Assembly: GCF_015714725.1 (NCBI RefSeq)
Contig: NZ_WBKM01000145.1
Location: forward strand, 1 to 64,000
From: Nostoc sp. WHI
GTDB taxonomy: Bacteria > Cyanobacteriota > Cyanobacteriia > Cyanobacteriales > Nostocaceae
Reading direction: 5' to 3'
Length of the DNA stretch: 64,000 nucleotides
The position numbers and the translations under genes are program-made. This document shows positions 1 through 7,559 of the stretch, piece after piece (the first letter of the stretch is position 1; every line of letters begins with the position of its first letter). The notes beneath the pieces were generated by a model. That model saw nothing but the letters and a program-made list of their open reading frames with translations, was not told the origin of the DNA and ran no database searches.

Positions 1-210
1 ATACTGCATCACCAGTATCATCGCCAACCGCCAAGGTGCTTGCGCTGGCTGACCGCGTTGCGGATAAAGTGCAGCGAAGTCTTCATCTTGATAAAAGACC
101 CCAAGTTCATCACGCAAGCGCATATATAAATTACCTTTTGGAAATGCGGCCTTGGCTACACGTACCGTTTCATCGGGAATAGGAGGAATTTCTTCAGGAT
201 GTAAGCACAT
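1..210 (-). CDS. IS1182-like transposase, N-terminal part (runs off window)
   Basis: Seventy codons read from an ATG at 210 down to base 1 without a stop, so the gene continues beyond the window. The start MCLHPEEIPPIPDET, then AAFPKGNLYMRLRDELG, ALYPQRGQPAQAPWRLA is the typical N-terminal domain (DUF772-like) of IS1182-type transposases, which precedes the DDE catalytic domain. The family and the absence of any break are visible. Whether the element is complete cannot be judged here. A strong palindrome at 279-327, just upstream of the gene, may belong to the element's end. Confidence 0.75.
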   Translation of the reverse strand, partial: MCLHPEEIPPIPDETVRVAKAAFPKGNLYMRLRDELGVFYQDEDFAALYPQRGQPAQAPWRLAMILVMQY

Positions 211-278
211 ATACTGCCTCCACAGGTATTTCTTCTAGTTTATTGATTATTGAGGCAGCTAACTTAATTTTTTTCTTT

Positions 279-327
279 CCGTGTATTACATGGGAAGGTA
301 GAATTACCCTTCCCATGTAATACACGG
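279..327. repeat. 20-bp perfect inverted repeat upstream of the transposase
   Basis: Left arm 279-298 (CCGTGTATTACATGGGAAGG) is exactly complementary to 308-327, with a 9-base loop. It lies 69 bases upstream of the transposase start and about 245 bases before the phosphoketolase start. It could be an IS end, or a hairpin shielding the transposase from outside transcription. The remaining bases of 211-573 show no gene. Confidence 0.7.
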
Positions 328-573
328 TAAAATCGGCGTTTTTATGTTAAGTAATGTTTCGCCAACAGTATCAGATATCTGCAAGATGGGACACGTTGTA
401 AAGTTTTGTCAAAGTAATGCTCAAAACTATTGATTTACCGTTGCCCAGAGCAAAAAAATTTAATCACAAAGGCTGAGAAAATTCATCATAGGTTAGATGG
501 CCATCATCATGAAAACAAGTAAAATTGCAGACTGATGAATCCGTCAAAATCCTTTTGGAATGGAGTGTCGATA

Positions 574-2955
574 ATGACATTAGCAATGACTCCACAAATA
601 AAGCCTTTAACAGATGAAGAATTACGGAAGATAAACGCTTACTGGCGTGCAGCTAACTATCTTTCGGTTGGGCAAATATATCTACTCGACAATGCGCTGC
701 TCAAAGAACCGCTAAAGCTGGAACACGTCAAACCCAGGCTATTAGGTCACTGGGGAACAACGCCAGGGCTGAACTTTATCTATGTTCACCTGAATCGGGT
801 CATCAAAAAATATGACCTAAACACAATTTATATTGCCGGCCCTGGTCATGGAGGACCTGGACTGGTAGCTAACACCTACCTAGAAGGCACTTACACTGAG
901 TATTATCACAACATCTCCCAGGATGCTGAGGGAATCCAGAAACTCTTCAAACAATTCTCTTTCCCCGGTGGTATTCCCAGCCACGTTGCACCGGAAACCC
1001 CCGGTTCAATTCACGAAGGCGGGGAACTAGGTTATGCCCTCGTCCACGCTTACGGTGCTGCCTTTGATAACCCTGACTTGATCGTTGCTGCTGTTGTCGG
1101 TGATGGCGAAGCTGAAACAGGCCCTTTAGCAACTAGCTGGCATTCCAACAAGTTTCTTGACCCCGTGCATGATGGTGCTGTACTTCCGATCCTGCATCTG
1201 AACGGGTATAAAATTGCCAATCCAACAGTACTGGCACGGATCAGCCATGAGGAATTAGAAAACTTATTTGTGGGCTACGGCTACAAGCCATACTTTGTTG
1301 AAGGGGAAGATCCCGCAGATGTCCACCAGCAAATGGCGGCGACTCTAGATACAGCGATCGCCCAAATTCAAAGCATCCAAAGAGAAGCCCGCGTACATGG
1401 TTTTACCGAACGTCCCCAGTGGCCGATGATTGTCATGAGAACCCCTAAAGGTTGGACAGGCCCCAAGGAAGTAGATGGTAAAAAAACCGAGGGTTCTTGG
1501 CGATCGCACCAAGTTCCCTTGACCAACATCGCCAAACAGCCAGAACACCTAAAACTTCTAGAAGATTGGATGAAGAGTTACAAACCAGAAGAACTCTTTG
1601 ACAGCAACGGGAAGCTGATGCCCGAACTAGCAGAATTAGCTCCCAAGGGTCAGCGACGCATGGGTGACAATCCCCACGCCAACGGCGGTATTTTGCTGTG
1701 CGATTTGAAAATGCCCGACTTTCAAGATTATGCCGTAGATGTTCCTGAACCAGGTAAAGCGATCGCTGAAGCTACCAAAGTTGCCGGAAAATTCCTCCGG
1801 GAGATCATGCAGCTTAACCAGGAAAGCCGTAACTTCCGCATCGTCGGCCCCGACGAAACGGCATCGAATCGCTTAGACCCTGTGTTAGAAGTCACAGATA
1901 AGACTTGGGTAGGCCAGATCCTCCCCGAAGATGACCACCTTGCCTACAATGGTCGGGTGATGGAAATTCTCAGCGAAACTTGTTGTCAAGGATGGTTAGA
2001 AGGCTACCTCCTCACAGGGCGGCACGGGTTCTTCTCTTGCTACGAGGCTTTTATCCACATCATTGACTCGATGTTCAACCAACACGCTAAATGGTTGAAA
2101 ACTACCTTAGACATTCCCTGGCGTAGACCAATAGCTTCTCTCAATTATCTACTCACCTCCCACGTTTGGCGGCAAGATCACAACGGTTTCTCTCACCAAG
2201 ACCCCGGTTTTATCGACCATGTAATCAATAAAAAAGCAGAGATCGTCCGCGTGTATTTGCCCCCCGATGCCAACACTCTGCTATCGGTAACTGACCACTG
2301 TCTAAGAAGCCGCAACTATGTGAATGTCATTGTTGCCGGAAAGCAACCAGCATTGCAATATCTTGATATGGATGCTGCTATTAAGCACTGCACCAAAGGC
2401 ATCGGTATTTGGGAATGGGCAAGCAATGACCAAGACGGCGAACCAGATGTAGTGATGGGTTGTGCTGGCGATGTTCCCACTTTAGAAACCTTGGCGGCCG
2501 TTGACATCTTACGCCAGCACTTCCCTGACTTAAAGGTGCGGGTAGTGAACGTAGTCGATTTGATGACACTACAGCCAAGAGGCGAACATCCTCACGGTTT
2601 GAGCGCAAAAGATTTTGATACGATTTTCACCACCGATAAACCGATTATCTTTGCCTTTCATGGCTATCCTTGGCTGATTCATCGCCTAACCTATCGCCAC
2701 ACTAACCACACTCAGCTGCATGTACGTGGCTACAAGGAAGAGGGAACTACCACCACCCCCTTTGATATGGTTGTTCTCAACGATCTTGATCGCTTCCATC
2801 TGGTGATTGATGTAATCGATCGCGTGCCAAAATTAGGATACAGGGCAGCTTATGTCAAGCAGCAGATGCAAGATCGTCTGATCGAACACAAGCACTACAT
2901 TGAGAAGTACGGCGACGATATGCCAGAAATTCGCGACTGGAAGTGGCCCTATTAG
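574..2955 (+). CDS. xfp: Xylulose-5-phosphate/fructose-6-phosphate phosphoketolase
   Basis: Thiamine-diphosphate enzyme that splits xylulose 5-P or fructose 6-P with phosphate into acetyl-P plus a triose or tetrose phosphate; cytosolic carbon metabolism. The 793-residue product has the family landmarks in order: [13 protein letters not shown] near the N-terminus, [20 protein letters not shown], the ThDP motif [26 protein letters not shown], and [17 protein letters not shown]. Length fits the family (about 790-800). An in-frame start exists at 535, but the ATG at 574 has a GGAG nine bases upstream and gives the usual MTLA start. It appears monocistronic, and no acetate kinase lies beside it. 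A GC-rich hairpin follows at 3006-3028. Confidence 0.97.
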   Translation: MTLAMTPQIKPLTDEELRKINAYWRAANYLSVGQIYLLDNALLKEPLKLEHVKPRLLGHWGTTPGLNFIYVHLNRVIKKYDLNTIYIAGPGHGGPGLVANTYLEGTYTEYYHNISQDAEGIQKLFKQFSFPGGIPSHVAPETPGSIHEGGELGYALVHAYGAAFDNPDLIVAAVVGDGEAETGPLATSWHSNKFLDPVHDGAVLPILHLNGYKIANPTVLARISHEELENLFVGYGYKPYFVEGEDPADVHQQMAATLDTAIAQIQSIQREARVHGFTERPQWPMIVMRTPKGWTGPKEVDGKKTEGSWRSHQVPLTNIAKQPEHLKLLEDWMKSYKPEELFDSNGKLMPELAELAPKGQRRMGDNPHANGGILLCDLKMPDFQDYAVDVPEPGKAIAEATKVAGKFLREIMQLNQESRNFRIVGPDETASNRLDPVLEVTDKTWVGQILPEDDHLAYNGRVMEILSETCCQGWLEGYLLTGRHGFFSCYEAFIHIIDSMFNQHAKWLKTTLDIPWRRPIASLNYLLTSHVWRQDHNGFSHQDPGFIDHVINKKAEIVRVYLPPDANTLLSVTDHCLRSRNYVNVIVAGKQPALQYLDMDAAIKHCTKGIGIWEWASNDQDGEPDVVMGCAGDVPTLETLAAVDILRQHFPDLKVRVVNVVDLMTLQPRGEHPHGLSAKDFDTIFTTDKPIIFAFHGYPWLIHRLTYRHTNHTQLHVRGYKEEGTTTTPFDMVVLNDLDRFHLVIDVIDRVPKLGYRAAYVKQQMQDRLIEHKHYIEKYGDDMPEIRDWKWPY

Positions 2956-3005
2956 CTTAAGGGTAACACCTGCGACGGCACACGAGTACTTAAGCAATAA
3001 ATGCT

Positions 3006-3028
3006 CCTCCAGTCAGAAAAACTGGAGG
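3006..3028 (+). terminator. Hairpin after phosphoketolase
   Basis: CCTCCAGT at 3006-3013 pairs with ACTGGAGG at 3021-3028 around a 7-base loop, 50 bases after the phosphoketolase stop. No T-run follows, so function as an intrinsic terminator is only plausible. Confidence 0.45.
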
Positions 3029-3037
3029 GGTATATAG

Positions 3038-3250
3038 CAATACGGTTCAGTTAAGGGTTATTGGTGCAGATAATTAGTCTTTCAAGACGCGATAAATCGC
3101 CTCTCTACATCAGGGTTTTGGGCTTATCTGAACTGTGTTGAGGCATATAGGACAATACACTTGGGTTAGTGATGTTTAGTGTTCGGAGATCCCCGCAACC
3201 CCTTTAAAAAGCTTGCTCATATCTCTTTCACCCCCTTTTTAAGGCAGGGC
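3038..3250. repeat. Decayed MITE-like repeats
   Basis: Bases 3038-3140 are bounded by imperfect inverted ends (CAATACGGTTCAGTTAAG and its near complement ending at 3140). Bases 3153-3250 resemble a degenerate half of the element seen intact at 61934-62067 (CGGAGATCCCC, CCCCTTTAAAAAG and CCCCCTTTTTAAGG blocks). No gene is visible in 2956-3523. Confidence 0.55.
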
Positions 3251-3523
3251 TGTTTCACAGCCTAAAACAGGTAAAATTGCAAGTGTTGAGGGGATAAAAA
3301 ATCATGGGTGCAAATCTGATTGAACAACTGCGGTAAGTCGAAGACTTCAGAACGACTTTAGTTAAGCTAAGTCCATCTAAAGAACCATAAATGCATCTTT
3401 TTTGACACTATATGTAGTGATTAAAAGGTTGACATTGTAGATGAAATAATAAATTATGGTGACGGGATAAGGAAATTAAAACTTTAATCCCAAGTCAAAC
3501 AACTTTGATCGAGGATATCTCTA

Positions 3524-3742
3524 ATGGCTCGTATCCAAATTACTGATCTTAATCCCTCTGAGTCTGAACTATTATTGTGTGAACTTACTGCCGAAGAAAT
3601 GTTAGAAATTAATGGAGGTAGTTGGTTTACAAGAATAGTAGGGGCTACATTAATAGTTGCTGGGGTTTTGACAAGTTCAGTTGGTATAGGTGTTGCTTTG
3701 ATTGGAGCAGGTGCAACTATTTTTGCATCTGGGGAAGAATAA
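3524..3742 (+). CDS. Double-glycine precursor peptide, hydrophobic core
   Basis: 72 residues. The leader starts MARIQITDLNP and ends EEMLEINGG (Gly31-Gly32), the usual C39-peptidase cleavage signal. The 40-residue core is rich in Gly, Val, Ile and Ala with GxxxG-like spacing (IVGATLIVAGVL, GIGVALIGAGATIFASGEE), and has several Ser/Thr but no Cys. The leader resembles that of the peptide at 11222. A GAGG ribosome site lies nine bases before the ATG. It is first in a RiPP locus, so it is probably cleaved and exported by the C39 transporter at 17.2-19.9 kb. Whether the core is modified is unknown; it looks like a membrane-active bacteriocin-type peptide. Confidence 0.8.
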   Translation: MARIQITDLNPSESELLLCELTAEEMLEINGGSWFTRIVGATLIVAGVLTSSVGIGVALIGAGATIFASGEE

Positions 3743-3810
3743 CTTTTTTCCTAGTCTTTTTAGGTATTAATTAATATCACTCACTAAACCACTGTCTAAT
3801 AGCCTATTTT

Positions 3811-3844
3811 CTAGTTGTTTATTTCTATCAAAATAAACAACTAG
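3811..3844 (+). terminator. 14-bp perfect AT-rich hairpin downstream of precursor
   Basis: CTAGTTGTTTATTT (3811-3824) is fully complementary to 3831-3844 around a 6-base loop, 69 bases after the precursor stop. A likely transcript end or mRNA-stabilising stem. The rest of 3743-4200 is AT-rich, with one HIP1 site at about 3904 and no visible gene. Confidence 0.5.
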
Positions 3845-4200
3845 AGAATAAATTTATGAATTGGGCTTAGATGCGGTTCACGACCGTTTGAAAAGTGGAT
3901 GAGGCGATCGCTTGTTAGCTGCAAAACTTTTCGGCAGCTAAATAATTTAATTATTGTACTAATTATCTAGATTTTCTATTGCAACTATTTATTGCGGGAT
4001 ATCTGGATATAAGCAACCAACACTTGCACTAAAAATTGTTTGTCCAATATTCGTGACATAAATGGTTTATTAATGTCTAATAAATACTTAGCAAAAATAT
4101 TTAAGTAGTTTTTACATACCCTAGAATCAATAGATATTAGGCAATCATACTGCTCAGTAACTAAGCCTAAAAATAGTCACAAATTTAGAGGGAAATCAAC

Positions 4201-4446
4201 ATGGAAAGCAAAGAAAGAAACTATAACGGTCAAATTCAAATTGACGATCTAATTAATGATGCTGTAGAGAATGCATTAGCACGACGGAACCAAGCTTTAG
4301 ATTCAGAAGATGTTTTGTCTAATGAAGAAATGAAAAATGTTGTAGGCGGAATAAGTATTATTAAACCTCCTCTTATATCAGGAATCATAGTATGTCCTAC
4401 CACAATAGGACTCGTAGCATATCCAGATGAAAGCCTTTTGTCATAA
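4201..4446 (+). CDS. Double-glycine precursor peptide with Cys-containing core
   Basis: 81 residues. The long acidic/basic leader (MESKERNYNGQIQIDDLI, then ALDSEDVLSNEEMKNVVGG) ends at Gly49-Gly50. The 31-residue core has a single Cys (65), Thr67, Thr68 and Ser52/60/78/81, so it could carry dehydrated residues and one thioether if it is a substrate of the kinase/lyase pair. A GAGGG site precedes the ATG. The next gene starts 27 bases after the stop, suggesting one transcript. Two broken copies of the same leader type occur nearby (4970-5095 and 5610-5654), so this precursor family has been duplicated and lost here. Confidence 0.8.
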   Translation: MESKERNYNGQIQIDDLINDAVENALARRNQALDSEDVLSNEEMKNVVGGISIIKPPLISGIIVCPTTIGLVAYPDESLLS

Positions 4447-4473
4447 AGATTCTCTTCACTGGAGGTTCAATTG

Positions 4474-4911
4474 ATGAAAGAATTTGCTGGTGATAAAACT
4501 ACACTCTGTCCCAGTGCTAGACCCGAATCTGTGGATAGTGTTGTCTTTGGCGTAATAGGTGGGACAGTTACAAAACCCCATGTAGCTTATCTCAAGCATC
4601 CTCAACCCGTCACAGATGAACTAATAGCAAAAGCTAGTCCAATTACACCTGCCGAAATTTTTCGGACGGCGGCGCCTTGCGCTACTAAAGCTTGTCAGCA
4701 TTTTGATGGGCAAGATTGTCGTCTAGCAACGCGAATTGTCGAAAAGTTACCTGTAGTAGCAGAAGAACTACCCCCCTGTTCCATCCGCCGAGATTGTCGA
4801 TGGTGGCAGCAGGAAGGTAAAGCAGCTTGTATGCGTTGTCCGCAAGTTATTACAGATAACTACAATCCCTCTGAACTAGCAATTAAAGTAGCGACACCTA
4901 TTGTTGGTTAA
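4474..4911 (+). CDS. Cys-rich protein of unknown function in RiPP locus
   Basis: 145 residues; GGAGG lies eight bases before the ATG at 4474. I do not recognise the family. Eight cysteines are visible: one in TTLCPSARP, three in PCATKACQHFDGQDC, two in PPCSIRRDC and two in AACMRCPQ. They sit in CX4C, CX7C, CX5C and CX2C spacings, which fits a metal or Fe-S binding protein. There is no signal peptide or membrane segment. It sits directly behind a precursor gene and ahead of the Nif11 peptides and the radical SAM enzyme, so a role in maturation, such as accessory redox/Fe-S protein or peptide carrier, is an inference from position only. Confidence 0.7.
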   Translation: MKEFAGDKTTLCPSARPESVDSVVFGVIGGTVTKPHVAYLKHPQPVTDELIAKASPITPAEIFRTAAPCATKACQHFDGQDCRLATRIVEKLPVVAEELPPCSIRRDCRWWQQEGKAACMRCPQVITDNYNPSELAIKVATPIVG

Positions 4912-4969
4912 ACACAACTACAGATTAGGTTTCTTAAGCGAAATAACTTTCTAACAAACATTTGATTAA

Positions 4970-5095
4970 GTAATTTCAATCCAATTTTTAGATGCACAAG
5001 AGTCGCTGTCAGAGTTGGCTGAGGAAGACGAGAAAGGCATTCATGGCGGTTATGGAATTATTTTCGGATATTTTCCAGTGGATATATTGGCATAA
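4970..5095 (+). pseudogene. Remnant of a double-glycine precursor (no start)
   Basis: An open frame between two stops, with no ATG/GTG/TTG start, encodes FLDAQESLSELAEEDEKG followed by IHGGYGIIFGYFPVDILA and a stop at 5093-5095. The piece aligns by eye with the ALDSEDVLSNEEM...VVGG end of the leader encoded at 4201, followed by a short 15-residue core. The N-terminal two-thirds of the leader is missing. It is best read as a dead precursor gene, although start at a non-canonical ATT cannot be excluded. Confidence 0.6.
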
Positions 5096-5190
5096 TTTTC
5101 CTGAATACAGTCCAGAAAAATTATCCAATAAACTGGTTCAATATTCAAACAAAATTACCAACTGTTAAGTAAGTTCAGGAGCAGAAGATT

Positions 5191-5523
5191 ATGTCTCTAG
5201 AAAATGTCAAAGCTTTTTACGAAAAGCTAGCAAATGATGAAGGGTTTCGTAATCAAATTCAAGGCGTTAGTAGTAAGGAAGAATGTAGTCAAATAGTTAA
5301 AGCTGCTGGCTACAATTTCACTTTAGAAGAGTATGAAGAATATACCGCTCAATTGTTGGAATCTGCCGCTGGTGAAGGTGAACTCAAGGATTTAAGCGAA
5401 AAAGAACTAGCAGCCGTTTTTGGTGGATTAACTGGAAAGCCCCAAATCCAACCATTATATGGGGCTGTTTGGCCACCCTATCAACTCATGTATGGAGTTA
5501 TTCGGGTAGATGACATACTTTAG
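5191..5523 (+). CDS. Nif11-leader precursor peptide 1, two X-Tyr-Gly motifs in core
   Basis: 110 residues. Residues 1-77 are a Nif11-type leader (MSLENVKAFYEKLANDEGFR, GYNFTLEEYEEYTAQLLE, DLSEKELAAVFGG) ending at Gly78-Gly79. The 31-residue core contains Leu-Tyr-Gly (89-91) and Met-Tyr-Gly (100-102), the X-Tyr-Gly signature cut by PlpX/PlpY-type radical SAM spliceases, which remove a tyramine unit and leave an alpha-keto-beta-amino acid. The core has no Cys. It has a good AGGAG ribosome site, is tandemly duplicated with the gene at 5678, and sits upstream of the radical SAM gene, its likely modifying enzyme. Confidence 0.9.
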   Translation: MSLENVKAFYEKLANDEGFRNQIQGVSSKEECSQIVKAAGYNFTLEEYEEYTAQLLESAAGEGELKDLSEKELAAVFGGLTGKPQIQPLYGAVWPPYQLMYGVIRVDDIL

Positions 5524-5553
5524 GGAACCTCTGTTGCTACCATAACAGATTAG

Positions 5554-5593
5554 ATTTCTAAGGACGGATGGGTATCTGTCCGTCCTTAGAAAT
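5554..5593 (+). repeat. 15-bp perfect hairpin between the two Nif11 genes
   Basis: ATTTCTAAGGACGGA (5554-5568) pairs exactly with 5579-5593 around a 10-base loop. The left arm is conserved after the second Nif11 gene (about 6008-6024), but the right arm is lost there and the sequence runs into the radical SAM gene. It may attenuate transcription between precursor and enzyme genes. Confidence 0.55.
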
Positions 5594-5609
5594 TCAAAGG
5601 AAAATCGAA

Positions 5610-5654
5610 ATGAAAGATAACAAAAGAATGTACAACGGTCAAAAATATATTTAA
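5610..5654 (+). pseudogene. Truncated precursor leader start (14 codons)
   Basis: An ATG preceded by AAAGGAAA opens MKDNKRMYNGQKYI and then stops. It matches the start of the 4201 precursor (MESKERNYNGQ) by eye. It is the N-terminal stump of another double-glycine precursor, the mirror case of the 4970-5095 piece, which lacks its N-terminus. Confidence 0.6.
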
Positions 5655-5677
5655 TTAATCAAGTTCAGGAGAATATT

Positions 5678-5977
5678 ATGTCCTTAGAAAATGTCAAAGT
5701 TTTCTACGAAAAGCTAGCAGATGATGAAGCATTTCGTAATCAAATTCAAGGCGTTAATAGCAAGGAAGAATGTAGCCAAATAGTTAAAGCTGCTGGCTAT
5801 TATTTCACTCTAGAAGAGTATGAAGAATATACTGCTCAATTGTTCGAGTCTGGTGCTGGTGAAAGTAAACTCAAAGATTTAAGTGAAAAAGAACTGGCAG
5901 CCGTTTTTGGTGGATTAACTGGGCAGAACAAATTCCAACCACCCTATGGAGTTGTTCAGACGAATGACATAGTTTAG
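5678..5977 (+). CDS. Nif11-leader precursor peptide 2, one X-Tyr-Gly motif
   Basis: 99 residues. The leader is almost identical to that of the 5191 peptide through Gly78-Gly79, and the downstream bases (CTCTGTTGCT, AAGGACGGATGGG) match as well, showing a tandem duplication with a period of 487 bases. The core is only 20 residues and has a single Pro-Tyr-Gly (89-91). Compared with copy 1 it lacks about eleven residues, and the CCACCCTAT and TATGGAGTT blocks that are separated in copy 1 are fused here, as if deleted through the shared TAT. AGGAG site before the ATG. Probable substrate of the adjacent radical SAM enzyme. Confidence 0.9.
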   Translation: MSLENVKVFYEKLADDEAFRNQIQGVNSKEECSQIVKAAGYYFTLEEYEEYTAQLFESGAGESKLKDLSEKELAAVFGGLTGQNKFQPPYGVVQTNDIV

Positions 5978-6069
5978 GAAACCTCTGTTGCTCCGAAAAC
6001 AGATTAAATCTCTAAGGACGGATGGGGATTTGTTGTGCCTTTCTAGAAAAATTAATTGAGGGTATTTTC

Positions 6070-7344
6070 ATGACTTATCGCCGAATTAGTTATGCAGTTT
6101 GGGAAATTACACTTAAGTGTAATCTGGCCTGCCAACACTGCGGTTCTCGTGCTGGTCAGACAAGGGCGAACGAACTTTCTACAGCAGAAGCCCTTGATTT
6201 GGTCAAGCAAATGGCGGAAGTTGGAATCACAGAAGTAACCATAATTGGTGGTGAAGCTTTTCTCCGTCCTGACTGGCTAGAGATTGCCCAAGCAATTAAC
6301 AAAGCTGGGATGTTGTGTGGTATGACCACTGGGGGTTATGGTATCACATTAGATACAGCCCAACGGATGAAGGAAGCTGGTATTGGCGTGGTTTCTGTAT
6401 CGGTTGATGGTTTAGAAGCAACTCACGATCGCTTACGTGGTAAATTAGGCTCTTGGCAATGGGCGTTTAAGACCATGAGCAATCTCAAGGCAGCAGGTAT
6501 ACCCTTCGGCTGCAATACTCAAATCAATCGTCTCTCTGCACCAGAATTTCCTCGTATTTATGAGCATCTCCGCGATGCCGGAGTATTCGCTTGGCAAATT
6601 CAGTTGACTGTACCGATGGGAAATGCCGCAGATAATAGTGAGATTCTGCTGCAACCTTATGAATTACTAGATTTATATCCGATGATTGCTCGTGTTGCTC
6701 AACAGGCAAAGCGCGAAGGAGTGCAGGTACAACCGGGAAATAATATCGGTTATTACGGGCCCTATGAGCGACTGTTGCGCGGAGGAGATGCTTGGTCATT
6801 TTGGCAGGGATGTAGTGCTGGATTGTCTGCTTTAGGCATTGAAGCAGATGGTGCTATTAAAGGTTGTCCCTCACTGCCTACCACTGCCTACACTGGAGGT
6901 AACATCCGCGACTATTCACTGCGGACAATTATTGAAGAAACCGAGGAACTGCGGTTTAATTTGGGTGCTGGTACTTCCAAAGGAACAGAACATTTGTGGG
7001 GTTTCTGTAAGTCTTGCGAATTTGCCGAACTTTGTCGTGGTGGTTGCAGTTGGACTGCTCACGTTTTCTTTGATAAGAGAGGTAACAATCCTTACTGTCA
7101 TCATCGCGCCCTGACTCAGGAAAAAGATGGTATTCGGGAGCGAGTGGTTCTCCAACATCAGGCAGAGGGGAACCCCTTTGATAATGGTGTGTTTGGGCTA
7201 ATTGAAGAACCGATAAATGCCCCTTGGCCTGAAAACGATCCACTTCATTTTACTAGCGATCGCATTCAATGGCCAGAAAGTTGGGAAGAAGAACTTGAGT
7301 TAGTTTCATCCTTAGTTAGTTCTAAATCGCATTCAGATAAATAA
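6070..7344 (+). CDS. Radical SAM/SPASM maturase of Nif11-class peptides (splicease-like)
   Basis: 424 residues. Radical SAM cluster Cys17-X3-Cys21-X2-Cys24 (CNLACQHC), then IIGGEAF (SAM-binding GGE). C-terminal SPASM/twitch Cys sets: WQGCSAG, IKGCPSL, GFCKSCEFAELCRGGCSW and NPYCHHRAL. This layout matches Nif11-class peptide maturases such as PlpX. The X-Tyr-Gly motifs in both upstream precursors suggest it excises tyramine from Tyr. A longer frame starts at 6022, but the ATG at 6070 has GAGGG eight bases upstream and places the Cys motif at the normal position. The next small gene follows directly. Confidence 0.9.
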   Translation: MTYRRISYAVWEITLKCNLACQHCGSRAGQTRANELSTAEALDLVKQMAEVGITEVTIIGGEAFLRPDWLEIAQAINKAGMLCGMTTGGYGITLDTAQRMKEAGIGVVSVSVDGLEATHDRLRGKLGSWQWAFKTMSNLKAAGIPFGCNTQINRLSAPEFPRIYEHLRDAGVFAWQIQLTVPMGNAADNSEILLQPYELLDLYPMIARVAQQAKREGVQVQPGNNIGYYGPYERLLRGGDAWSFWQGCSAGLSALGIEADGAIKGCPSLPTTAYTGGNIRDYSLRTIIEETEELRFNLGAGTSKGTEHLWGFCKSCEFAELCRGGCSWTAHVFFDKRGNNPYCHHRALTQEKDGIRERVVLQHQAEGNPFDNGVFGLIEEPINAPWPENDPLHFTSDRIQWPESWEEELELVSSLVSSKSHSDK

Positions 7345-7360
7345 TATGTTAGGTGATTTT

Positions 7361-7546
7361 ATGCCTCTACAAGATACAACTATTACTCATATTGACCAAT
7401 CTCAAAGTAAGGTAGAGCCTCTACCAACCCTGTTACCTCGTTCAGCTTGGAATAGTCAGTTAGATTATTTGCGACTAATTTTTAGAGCTAAGAAGGCTTT
7501 AGATCGGATTGAGAAGGAAGCTGGTATTTTTAAAAGTTCCAACTAA
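7361..7546 (+). CDS. Small companion protein of the radical SAM enzyme
   Basis: 61 residues (MPLQDTTITHIDQSQ, then LLPRSAWNSQLDYLRLIFRAKKALDRIEKEAGIF). Starts at 7346 and 7361 are both possible; the second has AGGTGA just upstream. No recognised domain. PlpX-type spliceases need a small partner (PlpY) encoded next door, so this gene, 16 bases after the maturase, is the obvious candidate for an equivalent. I cannot confirm homology from the sequence. The second half looks helical and charged; the first half is Pro/Ser/Thr-rich and probably flexible. Confidence 0.6.
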   Translation: MPLQDTTITHIDQSQSKVEPLPTLLPRSAWNSQLDYLRLIFRAKKALDRIEKEAGIFKSSN

Positions 7547-7559
7547 TGGATTAATATCT

